DNA of 64,000 nucleotides from Myxococcales bacterium. Lineage in GTDB: Bacteria > Myxococcota_A > Bradymonadia > UBA7976 > UBA1532. The DNA is taken from assembly GCA_020633435.1 (NCBI GenBank), contig JACKDP010000001.1, positions 806,001 through 870,000 of the forward strand. The letters are read 5' to 3'. Of the stretch, positions 1 through 7,367 are shown one piece after another. The notes under the pieces were generated by a model. That model searched no databases, was not told where the DNA came from, and saw only the letters and a program-made list of their open reading frames with translations. Within the stretch, counting starts at the first letter, position 1. Every line of letters starts with the position of its first letter. A program made the translations under genes and the position numbers.

Positions 1-1031
1 AACTCGCCATCGGGGGGCGCGTCCAGCCCATCGCAAGACAGGGTGCCATCGGCGCGGATGCCGCACACGGTGCGCCCGGCGCAGGCGACCTGGGTGTAGC
101 CCTCCCCGGCCAGCGCGTGCGCGGTCTGGCCCCAGCACGCGACCGCCCCGGTGCCATCGACGACGCCACACCCATAGTTGCCCGCGTTGTTGACCACGCA
201 GAGATCGCTGAAGCGACCAGGCGGCGTCATGAGCAGGCCCGTCTGGTTGGTGCCCCAGCACACCAGGCGCCGGCCCTCCGCCAGAATGCCGCAGGAGACG
301 GCGTCCGCCGCCGCGATCCGCGTGTACTGGCCGAACGGCGGGGCCGTCTCACCCGCCCGGGCCTGGCCCCAGCAGAGCACCTCCCCACCCTCGCGGATGC
401 CGCAGGCATGGGCGGAGCCCGTGGCGACCGCCGAGAAGCGGACGGCGGGGGGCTGGCCTGGCCGGACACCGAAGCAGATCGCGTGGCCATCTTCGAGGAG
501 CCCGCAGAAGCCGACGAGGCCGCCCACGAGCGAGGTGAAGCGGTACCGATAGTCCGTCGCCCCCCCGCCACCGGCGGACCCCGGCCCGACCCAGCGGCCG
601 TCGGCGCTGATGACGGGGGTGTTGCCGACGCTCACGGCGCTGGGGTGGATGTGCTGGCCGGTCACGTCGGCGGCCCAGAGCGCCGCGGCGGCCCGAGGCA
701 CGTCCGTGAGCGCGTTGCGCGGCAGCAGCTCGTCATCGCCGGCCACCGCCAGCCCGAGGTAGCGGGGGGCGGCCGTCGCCAGCACGTCGTCGAGGGGCTC
801 GAGGTCCCCCAGCGTGACGTAGAAGTCACCGGCCACCACGTCCACCTCGGGGTGCGTCTCCGTCCAGAGGGCCTCGCCGCCCTCGGCGTCCGCGTAGAGC
901 GAGAACGTGAGGGCCACCGGCCCCTCGGCCGGCCTGCCCTCGGCGTCCGCGAGCGCGCCCTCGAAGGTGAGACGCGGGCTGGCGAGCGCGCAGCTCGCGC
1001 CGAGCATGATCACGAGCATGACGGTTCTCAT
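1..1031 (-). CDS. RCC1-like repeat secreted protein (C-terminus beyond window)
   Basis: The reading frame runs from an ATG at 1031 off the left edge, so about 343 residues are visible. A short signal peptide (hydrophobic run MLVIMLGASCALAS) comes first. Residues about 18-65 form a beta domain of the kind found at the start of tail-fibre or endosialidase-like surface proteins (LTFEGALADAEGRPAEGP, then LWTETHPEVDVV, then GDFYVTLGD). A linker with GNTPVISADGRWVG follows. From about residue 160 there are RCC1-like blades with repeated CxW-G signatures (VLCWGQ, LVCWGT, VACWGQ) and paired cysteines. The fold is probably an extracellular beta-propeller; the ligand is unknown. The start overlaps the upstream gene's stop by 4 bases (ATGA), which implies translational coupling with the glycine-rich lipoprotein. 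A family call is safe; the function is not. Confidence 0.8.
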   Translation of the reverse strand, partial: MRTVMLVIMLGASCALASPRLTFEGALADAEGRPAEGPVALTFSLYADAEGGEALWTETHPEVDVVAGDFYVTLGDLEPLDDVLATAAPRYLGLAVAGDDELLPRNALTDVPRAAAALWAADVTGQHIHPSAVSVGNTPVISADGRWVGPGSAGGGGATDYRYRFTSLVGGLVGFCGLLEDGHAICFGVRPGQPPAVRFSAVATGSAHACGIREGGEVLCWGQARAGETAPPFGQYTRIAAADAVSCGILAEGRRLVCWGTNQTGLLMTPPGRFSDLCVVNNAGNYGCGVVDGTGAVACWGQTAHALAGEGYTQVACAGRTVCGIRADGTLSCDGLDAPPDGE

Positions 1032-1465
1032 CGGAGGATCCCCTTCACCTGCCAGGTGCCATCCGTTGCTTCAAAGGTCATCCCGAGCGACGCCTCGACC
1101 GCGTGCGCCGCGTCGTCGGCGACGTAGCGCACCACCGGGCGCAGCAGACGGTAGCCCGCCGAGGCCGGCTCGCCGCCCGCGCCGCCAGGGCCACCGCCCG
1201 CGCCGCCAGGGCCACCACCCGCCCCGCCGGGGCCACCACCCGCCCCGCCGGGGCCACCACCCGCCCCGCCGGGGCCACCACCCGCCCCGCCGGGACCGCC
1301 CCCGGCGCCACCTGGGTTGCCGCCGGCGCCACCCGGGCCGCGGTCCAGGCCCGCGTCGCCCACAGCGCCATCACTCGCGGCGGCGGCGTCGCCAGCGGGT
1401 GCGTCCGCCGGATCCTCCGTGCACGCGCAGACCAGCGCGCACGCGATCATCAATGATCGTCTCAC
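1028..1465 (-). CDS. Glycine-rich heptad-repeat lipoprotein
   Basis: This encodes 145 residues from a GTG start at 1465, chosen because AGGAGG lies 8 bases upstream and the following residues form a lipoprotein signal (MRRSLMIACALVCAC, lipid Cys about residue 15). After an Ala/Asp-rich stretch, residues 44-99 are eight tandem heptads of the form PGGAGGG, then a 46-residue C-terminal segment (RPVVRYVADDAAHAVEASL) with no family I recognise. The Gly-rich stalk would probably be an extended spacer between membrane anchor and C-terminal segment. It lies first in a two-gene operon with the RCC1-like protein, so a surface-exposed pair is plausible (inference). Confidence 0.7.
   Translation of the reverse strand: MRRSLMIACALVCACTEDPADAPAGDAAAASDGAVGDAGLDRGPGGAGGNPGGAGGGPGGAGGGPGGAGGGPGGAGGGPGGAGGGPGGAGGGPGGAGGEPASAGYRLLRPVVRYVADDAAHAVEASLGMTFEATDGTWQVKGILR
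1169..1336 (-). repeat. 21-bp tandem repeat encoding Gly-rich heptads
   Basis: Eight in-frame 21-bp units encode PGGAGG plus one variable residue (N, G or E). The central units (about 1210-1297) are nearly identical at DNA level, which suggests recent slippage or expansion without frame disruption. Confidence 0.85.
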
Positions 1466-1517
1466 CCTTCGCCCTCCTGCCCACCACGCGTCGATGACTC
1501 GACCTGACTGCGCCTCC

Positions 1518-1546
1518 AACGGAGCAAGTCATCAGGGCGATGTCAA
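1518..1546 (-). promoter_or_regulatory. Candidate promoter for the Gly-rich lipoprotein operon
   Basis: On the minus strand a perfect TTGACA (1546-1541) is followed 17 bases later by the weak hexamer TCCGTT. This would give a leader of about 45 bases before the GTG at 1465. Only the -35 element is convincing. Confidence 0.3.
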
Positions 1547-1567
1547 GGGCAGGCGCGTGGCATGGCC

Positions 1568-2176
1568 TCAGCCCAGGGCGTTGATGGCCGCGCGCAAGGC
1601 GTGCTGGACGGCGCGGATGCTGGCGGTGCCGTCGATGGTGAGGGCGCCGTGGAGCGTCGCGGCTTCGCGGTAGGCCGCGGCGACCTTCACCTGGAAGGCG
1701 TCCACCTCGAAGAGATCGGCGGCCAGGCCGCGGCGGGCGCGGCGCTGGGCGGCGACGTCGGCGGGCACGTCGACGAAGAGCGTGAGGTCGGGCCGGCGGA
1801 AGGGCGCGTTGAGGGCGGCGATCCAGGCGGGATCGCACTCGGATCCCTGGTAGGCGAGGGACGACATCACATAGCGGTCGCAGATGACGTCGGTGCCGGC
1901 GGCGAGGGCGGGCTCGATCTCGCTGTGCAGGTGGTCGGCGCGGTCGGCGACGAAGAGGCCGGCGATGGCGCGGGGGTCGAGGCGCTGGCCGTCCCCCGCG
2001 ACGATGCGGCCGCGGAGGGCGTGGCGGATGAAGGTGCCGACGGGGCCGCCGCTGGGCTGGTTCGTCTGCAGGACGCGCCGGCCGGCGCGGGTGAGCCAGC
2101 GCGTCAGGAGGCGCGCCTGGGTGGTGGTGCCAGCGCCGTCGATGCCTTCGAGGACGATGAAGCGACCCGGGGTCAT
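1568..2176 (-). CDS. tmk: Thymidylate kinase (dTMP kinase)
   Basis: This encodes 202 residues, the usual length for dTMP kinase, which phosphorylates dTMP to dTDP with ATP in the cytoplasm. The P-loop region FIVLEGIDGAGTTTQ sits at residues 6-20, and the DRY motif region CDRYVMSSLAYQG follows the family pattern DRYxxSxxAYQ. The odd point is the P-loop: the Lys expected at position 17 (GxGKT) is Thr here (GAGTTT). The start overlaps the upstream crotonase stop by 4 bases (ATGA). It is third in an operon with a HEAT-repeat lipoprotein and a crotonase. The overall family assignment is secure; whether the K-to-T change affects activity cannot be told from sequence. Confidence 0.92.
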   Translation of the reverse strand: MTPGRFIVLEGIDGAGTTTQARLLTRWLTRAGRRVLQTNQPSGGPVGTFIRHALRGRIVAGDGQRLDPRAIAGLFVADRADHLHSEIEPALAAGTDVICDRYVMSSLAYQGSECDPAWIAALNAPFRRPDLTLFVDVPADVAAQRRARRGLAADLFEVDAFQVKVAAAYREAATLHGALTIDGTASIRAVQHALRAAINALG

Positions 2177-2955
2177 GGCTGGTTTTCCTTTGCGGAACGC
2201 GCGGTTGCGCGCGCCGTATGCCAGGCCTGGACGGCCTGGAGGTGGGGGTCGGCGGCCCAGGCGGTGGCGAACAGGGCCGTCTCGTCGGCGGTGGGGTCGT
2301 CGATGAGGCGCTTGTGGGTGGCGAGGACGGCGGCCGGGTGCCCGGCGAGCTCGCGGGCCAGCTCGAGCGCGGCGGGGCGGGCGCCCACACCAGCGGGCGC
2401 GATGACGTCCACGAGGCCGATGGCCTGGGCGTCGCTGGCGCTGAGCCAGCGACCCGTCCAGAGCAGGTGCAGGGCGCGGCCGCGGCCGACGCGGGCGGCG
2501 AGGCGGCGCGCGCCCCCCCAGCCCGTCGGGACGCCCATCTGGATCTGGCGCAGGGCGAAGCGGGCGTCGGCCGCGGCCACGACGAGGTCGCAGGCCAGCA
2601 GGACCTCGACGCCGCCGCCCACGGCCCCGCCGTCCACCGCGGCGATGACCGGGATGGGCAGGCCGGCGAGGGTGGCGAGGGCGTCCTGCATGACCGCCGA
2701 GACCTGCCGGCCGTCGTCGGCCGTCTTGCGATCGGCCAGGGCGTTGAGATCGCCGCCGGCGATGAAGTGGCCGTGCCCCCCCGCCACGAGGAGGACGCGG
2801 GGGCCCAGGCCCGAGCGCACGTCGGCCTCGAGGGCCACCACCGTCGCGTCAAACGCGATCATGGTGGCGGGCGCGAGGGCGTTGCGGGCGTGGGGCCGGT
2901 CCACCAGGAGGGTGGCGACGTCGCCGTCGCGCAGGAGCGAGACGCCGGCGCTCAT
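2173..2955 (-). CDS. Enoyl-CoA hydratase/isomerase family (crotonase) protein
   Basis: This encodes 260 residues with a crotonase fold. The first oxyanion-hole segment is GHFIAGGDLNALA; the second is DGGAVGGGVEVLLACD, which keeps the Glu equivalent to Glu144 of rat enoyl-CoA hydratase. The second catalytic Glu (Glu164, in FGQPEI of the rat enzyme) aligns with Gln in FALRQIQMGVP. Crotonases with only one of the two acids are usually not plain hydratases; isomerase, decarboxylase or thioesterase-like roles are possible. The gene overlaps both neighbours by 4 bases, so it is co-transcribed with tmk and the HEAT lipoprotein. The substrate is unknown. Confidence 0.88.
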   Translation of the reverse strand: MSAGVSLLRDGDVATLLVDRPHARNALAPATMIAFDATVVALEADVRSGLGPRVLLVAGGHGHFIAGGDLNALADRKTADDGRQVSAVMQDALATLAGLPIPVIAAVDGGAVGGGVEVLLACDLVVAAADARFALRQIQMGVPTGWGGARRLAARVGRGRALHLLWTGRWLSASDAQAIGLVDVIAPAGVGARPAALELARELAGHPAAVLATHKRLIDDPTADETALFATAWAADPHLQAVQAWHTARATARSAKENQP

Positions 2956-3878
2956 GGCGCCCCCTTGCGCTGCAGCCGGGCCCGGGCGTCCTCCACCATG
3001 GCGCGCACGTCGGCGTCGTCGTGGCTGGCCAGGATGTCGAAGAAGTCCCCCACCCGCTCGCCGCCGACGACGGAGAGGGCGTCGAGCACGGCCCGCAGCA
3101 GCTCGCGGTCGCGGGGGTTGGCCAGGTCGATGAGCGCGCGGGCGGCGCCGTCGTCGCCGATCTCGGCCAGCGCGCCGATGAGGCGCAGCAGCACCTCGCG
3201 CTCCTTTTCGACGCGGGTGCGCCGGCTGATGGCCTCGACGGCCGTGCCATCCCGGCGGATGGCGAGCTGGTCGACGACGGCCAGGCGGACGGCGGGATCC
3301 GGATCGTCGAGCCGGGTGGCCAGCACGGGGGTGGGCAGGCCCAGGAGGCCCACCCGCGTCTTGAGGCCCTGCACCACGGGATCGAAGGCCTTGGCGACCC
3401 GGTCGCCCAGGGCGCCGTCGCCGACGACGGGGGCCTCGTCCATGCCCTCCAGGAAGATGTGCTGGCCCTCGCTGCTGCCCGGCGGGCGCAGGCGGGCCTC
3501 GACGGCCCAGACGGCGCGGCCGCGGGCGTTGGCCGGCGCCGGCTCGGCGGCGGGGATGAGCCCCTCGCCGATGGTGAAGCCGTGCACGACCCGGGCGGTG
3601 ATGGTCAGGCGGGCGGCGTCATCGGGGGCCTCGTCGGCGAAGCGCAGGCCGGCGGCCTCGAGGCGGCTCTTGAGGGCCGGGCCCAGGTCGGCCTCGGTGG
3701 GCGTGTAGCGGCGCGCCTCGGCGGGGGTGGCGTCCTCGACGCGGAAGCGCGTGACCACGACGGCGGGCGCGGGCGGGGCCTCGCTGGCGGGGCCGGCCGC
3801 CGGATCAGGCCCCTTCGAGCAGGCCGCGAGGGCCAGCGTCCACAGCAACCCCTGGAGTCGAAAGGCTTTTCTCGTCAA
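2952..3878 (-). CDS. HEAT-repeat lipoprotein
   Basis: This encodes 308 residues from a TTG start at 3878. The start was chosen because the frame then begins with a compact lipoprotein signal (LTRKAFRLQGLLWTLALAAC) and GGGGGTGG lies just upstream; in-frame residues further upstream run antisense into the divergent gene. Residues about 35-160 are an alpha/beta domain of unknown family (VVVTRFRVEDATPAEARRY). Residues about 185-300 are HEAT-like helical pairs (LATRLDDPDPAVRLAVVDQL, VLLRLIGALAEIGDDGAARA). Such repeats bind proteins. It heads the operon HEAT lipoprotein, crotonase, tmk. The TTG start is the least certain part. Confidence 0.7.
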   Translation of the reverse strand: MTRKAFRLQGLLWTLALAACSKGPDPAAGPASEAPPAPAVVVTRFRVEDATPAEARRYTPTEADLGPALKSRLEAAGLRFADEAPDDAARLTITARVVHGFTIGEGLIPAAEPAPANARGRAVWAVEARLRPPGSSEGQHIFLEGMDEAPVVGDGALGDRVAKAFDPVVQGLKTRVGLLGLPTPVLATRLDDPDPAVRLAVVDQLAIRRDGTAVEAISRRTRVEKEREVLLRLIGALAEIGDDGAARALIDLANPRDRELLRAVLDALSVVGGERVGDFFDILASHDDADVRAMVEDARARLQRKGAP

Positions 3879-3980
3879 TGGTCCACCCCCGCTGGCCAGC
3901 CGACGCCGTCCCTCGACGCTCCGCCCGGCCTGTGGTACCAGATGAAGCTGTCCGAATTGAAGCCACCCGGGAGGCCAGGC

Positions 3981-4502
3981 ATGCGGCGATTCCCCCTCTT
4001 CAGCGGCGCGGTGCTCTGCCTCGCCGCCCTCGCGGCCCCGGCCGCGGCCCAGGACGGCGCGGTGCGCACCGGCCCCTACCTGGGCGTGCAGCCCGGCCAG
4101 AAGGACGACGCCCCCGGCAAGGTGCAGCTCGCCAGCAAGGGCGGCCTCAAGCTGCTGACGTGGGTGGGCTTCCAGATGGTGGGCGAGGGCGGGCGCGTCT
4201 TCCTGCAGACGTCCGAGCCCCCCACCTACCAGCTCGTCTCGGCCCGCCCCGACGAGGTGGTGCTGGAGCTGACGGACACGAAGCTGCACCGCAAGAACGA
4301 CGGCCGCCCGCTCAAGACGGGCTGGTTCCCGACGGCCGTGCGCGAGATCGACGCCGACCCCGTCCGGGGCGACAAGACGCGCACCCGCGTGACCATCCGG
4401 CTGCGCGAGCAGGTGGGCTACGACATGCGCCAGGAGGGCAACTACCTCATCCTGGACTTCCGCGCCCCCACCGCGCCCATCACCGCGCCGCCCATCCAGT
4501 AG
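3981..4502 (+). CDS. Secreted AMIN-domain protein
   Basis: This encodes 173 residues. The ATG at 3981 is preceded by GGGAGG at good distance and starts a clear signal peptide (MRRFPLFSGAVLCLAALAAPAAAQ). Residues about 55-165 resemble an AMIN domain, the beta-sandwich found in PilQ secretins and AmiC amidases that targets proteins to peptidoglycan or the septum: a beta strand LKLLTWVGFQM, then TYQLVSARPDEVVLELTD, then a terminal NYLILDF. No catalytic domain follows, so this is a stand-alone periplasmic AMIN protein. It is transcribed away from the HEAT lipoprotein and leads a run of envelope genes. Confidence 0.72.
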   Translation: MRRFPLFSGAVLCLAALAAPAAAQDGAVRTGPYLGVQPGQKDDAPGKVQLASKGGLKLLTWVGFQMVGEGGRVFLQTSEPPTYQLVSARPDEVVLELTDTKLHRKNDGRPLKTGWFPTAVREIDADPVRGDKTRTRVTIRLREQVGYDMRQEGNYLILDFRAPTAPITAPPIQ

Positions 4503-4566
4503 CGCGTCCGCTTGCGGGCGGGGCGCCTTGTCGGGTATCAGGGCGCTCCGAACGCGGAGTGTGCCC

Positions 4567-4872
4567 ATGCGCGTCTCTCTCCTCCTGCTGCTCTTCGCCC
4601 TGCTGCCCGCCTGCGGCAGCGAGGTCGGCGACGAGTGCAGCTCCGACTCCGAGTGCGGCAACCGGCGCATCTGCGACCGCGCCAGCCGCGGCGGCTACTG
4701 CACCGTCTCGCCGTGCTCCCCGGGCTCCTGCCCCGCCAACTCCGTCTGCGTCGAGTTCGAGAACGAGGCCACCTACTGCATGGCCCTGTGCGACACGAGC
4801 GACGACTGCCGCGGCGGCTACACCTGTGACAAGGAGGCGGGCGCCGCCCCCTTCTGCCGCCAGGCCGACTGA
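4567..4872 (+). CDS. Small cysteine-rich lipoprotein
   Basis: This encodes 101 residues. The ATG at 4567 was preferred over upstream GTG codons because it begins the lipoprotein signal MRVSLLLLLFALLPAC (lipobox LPAC). The mature part has 12 further Cys in a regular spacing (DECSSDSECGNRRICD, then SPCSPGSCPANSVC, then YCMALCDTSDDC), a disulfide knot pattern common in Myxococcota Cys-rich lipoproteins. It stops 5 bases before the next gene, so the two are very likely one operon. Its role is unknown. Confidence 0.75.
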   Translation: MRVSLLLLLFALLPACGSEVGDECSSDSECGNRRICDRASRGGYCTVSPCSPGSCPANSVCVEFENEATYCMALCDTSDDCRGGYTCDKEAGAAPFCRQAD

Positions 4873-4877
4873 CGCCC

Positions 4878-6731
4878 GTGGGCGCGGTCGTCGCCCTGGC
4901 GCTGCTCGCCCTGCCCCTCGCGGGCTGCGTCGATGACGTGCCCGATCCCGTGGGCGCCCGACCGACGCCGCCCCGCGTCGCCCCCCTCGCCCCCACCAGC
5001 GTCGTCCCGGGCAGCGTCATCATCGTCGATGGCAGCGGCTTCCTGCGCGGCGAGGCGGGCGAGACGTCGCTGCGGCTGCGGGGCGAGGTGCGCGGCGGCG
5101 CCGTGGACGTGACGCTGGCGCCGACGCGGGTGGCAGCCGACCGGGTGGAGCTGGTCGTGGGCGAGGCCGTGGCCGCCGTCTTCGGGGGGCGGGACGGGCG
5201 CTTCACGGGGTCGCTGACGGTCATCGTGTCCCCCGCCGACCAGCCCTGGGACGCCCGCACCGAGGTGCCGCTCACCCTCGACTGGTCGCGGTTCCTGGAG
5301 CCCGATCTGGCCCTCGTCGACGTCGGCGCCGGGACGCTGGCCCCCGGCGCGCTCCTGCCCATCGCGGGCGACGGCTTCATCGACGGCGCCGAGGGGCAGA
5401 CCGTCCTGCGGCTGCGGGGCGACTTCACCGACGAGGCGGGGGAAATCCTGAGTGTGGACGCGCTGTTGCCGCTGCACGACCGGCAGGGGCGCCGCCAGGG
5501 GCGGGTGTTTCTGGACCCGGGGGCGCTGGGCCTGCAGCCCGGCCGCTTCGTGGGCCAGGCGCAGCTTCGGACGCGCAGCGCGACGGGCGAGGGCGAGACG
5601 CCCCTGCTCGACGTGGCCTTCTCCCAGGGGCCGCCGCAGGTGGGCGGGCTGTCGCCCGACCACGCCGCGCGCGGGCAGTCCATCACCCTGCGGGGCACGG
5701 GCTTCCTGCCCGGGGACGCCAACGCCCGCACCGCGACGCTGGTGCACGCGGTGGGCACCTTCGGCCCGGCCGACGGCGAGGGGGCGCCGGTGGATCTGCT
5801 GCTGCTGCCCGAGGCCTGGATCGACAACGGCGAGGTGCGGCTGGCGCTGCGCACCGTCCTGGGGCCGGAGGGCCCGGCGGGCTTCGGGGCCAGCCCGGGC
5901 CAGTTCGTCGGGCAGATCTGGGTGGAGCTGCTGGCGGGCTTCGACCGCGTCGAGTCGGCGCCGGTGCACGCCACGTTCACGGTGGATCCGGCGTCGCAGT
6001 GGGTGCGGCTGGTGTACCTGCCGGGCTTCCGGGAGGGCCTCGCGCGGTTCGGCCTGGCCGGCGGCGAGGCGCGCCTGCGGGCCCTCATCCTGGCCGTGTG
6101 CGAGCGCGACTACGCGGGCCTGCGGGTCTTCTTCGGCGAGACGCCCCCGCCCGGGCAGGCCGAGTACATGACCGTCGAGATCGGCGGGCGCGACCCCAAC
6201 GGCCTCGGGCTCTTCGGCGCCGACAACTCGCCGGTGAAGGACGACGACAACTGGCGGCTGGACGAGCTGCTGGGCGGGCGCAACGCCGAGAGCGCCGCGG
6301 CGGGCACCCTGGCCTACGGGGGCGTCTTCGTGGAGTCCTTCCTGGGCCTGTCGCCGGGCCAGCCCGACGCCAACCTGCTGGCGGATCCGCGCTTCGACGA
6401 GGTGTTCGGGCCGTTCTCCCCCGCGCTGTCGGGCGCGGCGGTGCCGTACGAGGCGGGCGAGGTGCTGGCCGGGGCCCGCGCCGAGCAGGCCGAGCGCGCG
6501 CTCTCGGCCCTCGCGAACCTCGTGGGCTCGACCATCACCCATGAGGTCGGCCACGCCCTGGGGCTGGCCCGGGTGCCCGACGATGTGCACAATCCCCAGG
6601 ACACCGACGGCGGGCTCATGGACAAGGGCGGCGACCGGCCCTTCGCCGAGCGCGCGGCCCTCGACGGCACGCCCCCCGCCCGCTTCCTCGAACCCAACCG
6701 CAGCTACCTGCGGGCCCTCTTCGGAGAATGA
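4878..6731 (+). CDS. IPT/TIG-like lipoprotein with C-terminal metzincin-type protease motif
   Basis: This encodes 617 residues from a GTG start and begins with a lipoprotein signal (ALLALPLAGC). Three immunoglobulin-like IPT/TIG segments follow, each opening with a pattern such as APTSVVPGSVIIVDGSGFL (about residues 38, 150 and 258). The C-terminal part has HEVGHALGLARVPDDVH at 555-571. HExxH with Gly at +7 is metzincin-like, but the usual third ligand position (HExxHxxGxxH) is Arg here and the next His is six residues later. A possible Met-turn, GGLMDKGG, follows. It is probably an anchored metalloprotease on the outer surface. The last 4 bases overlap the next gene. Confidence 0.75.
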   Translation: MGAVVALALLALPLAGCVDDVPDPVGARPTPPRVAPLAPTSVVPGSVIIVDGSGFLRGEAGETSLRLRGEVRGGAVDVTLAPTRVAADRVELVVGEAVAAVFGGRDGRFTGSLTVIVSPADQPWDARTEVPLTLDWSRFLEPDLALVDVGAGTLAPGALLPIAGDGFIDGAEGQTVLRLRGDFTDEAGEILSVDALLPLHDRQGRRQGRVFLDPGALGLQPGRFVGQAQLRTRSATGEGETPLLDVAFSQGPPQVGGLSPDHAARGQSITLRGTGFLPGDANARTATLVHAVGTFGPADGEGAPVDLLLLPEAWIDNGEVRLALRTVLGPEGPAGFGASPGQFVGQIWVELLAGFDRVESAPVHATFTVDPASQWVRLVYLPGFREGLARFGLAGGEARLRALILAVCERDYAGLRVFFGETPPPGQAEYMTVEIGGRDPNGLGLFGADNSPVKDDDNWRLDELLGGRNAESAAAGTLAYGGVFVESFLGLSPGQPDANLLADPRFDEVFGPFSPALSGAAVPYEAGEVLAGARAEQAERALSALANLVGSTITHEVGHALGLARVPDDVHNPQDTDGGLMDKGGDRPFAERAALDGTPPARFLEPNRSYLRALFGE

Positions 6732-7363
6732 GCGTGGTCCTTCGCTTCTGGCTCCTCGCGTCCCTCGTCCTGGTGGCCTGCGGCGAGCGGTCCGCCGCCG
6801 ACCCGCGCCCGGCCCCCGCCAGCGTGCCCAGCGACGCCGCCGCGCCGCCGGCCCCCGCCTGCCAGGCCGACCGCGACTGCACCGGGGACTGGACGCCCGA
6901 TCAGCGCGGCTGCGACACGCCCAACCGCTGCTTCGGCGGCGCCTGCATCGCGCCGCCGGCCATGACGGGCGTGGCCAACGACCAGACTGGCCAGATCGTC
7001 TTCGAGGGCACGCCCGAGGTGACCTACCAGGTCGAGGTGGCGCGGGCGCCCTTCGAGACGCAGCGCGGCTTGATGTGCCGCGACAGCATGAAGCCGGACT
7101 GGGGCATGGTCTTCCTGCTGCCCATGACCCGGGTGCAGCGGTTCTGGATGTTCAACACCCTGATCCCGCTCGACATGGTGTTCCTGGACGAGGCTTGGAA
7201 CGTGGTCGGCGTCGTCGAGGGGGCCGAGCCCCTCACGCTCACGGGCCGAGGCGTCGCCGAGCCCTCCCGCTACGTGCTCGAGCTGGCCGTGGGCCAGGTG
7301 CGCCGCGCCGGCATCGCCGCCGGCCAGAAGGCCCGCTTCTACCCCCCGCGCGCGGGGCTCTGA
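6728..7363 (+). CDS. Lipoprotein with DUF192 domain
   Basis: This encodes 211 residues with the lipoprotein signal MSVVLRFWLLASLVLVAC. A short Cys-rich segment (CQADRDCTGDWTPDQRGC) is followed by a DUF192 (COG1430) domain at about residues 95-205, with the hallmark stretch GLMCRDSMKPDWGMVF and the core FWMFNTLIPLDMVFLD. DUF192 is a conserved small beta domain of unknown biochemical function. The ATGA overlap with the protease gene upstream and the 4-base gap to the next gene show a tight operon. Confidence 0.85.
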   Translation: MSVVLRFWLLASLVLVACGERSAADPRPAPASVPSDAAAPPAPACQADRDCTGDWTPDQRGCDTPNRCFGGACIAPPAMTGVANDQTGQIVFEGTPEVTYQVEVARAPFETQRGLMCRDSMKPDWGMVFLLPMTRVQRFWMFNTLIPLDMVFLDEAWNVVGVVEGAEPLTLTGRGVAEPSRYVLELAVGQVRRAGIAAGQKARFYPPRAGL

Positions 7364-7367
7364 TCCG

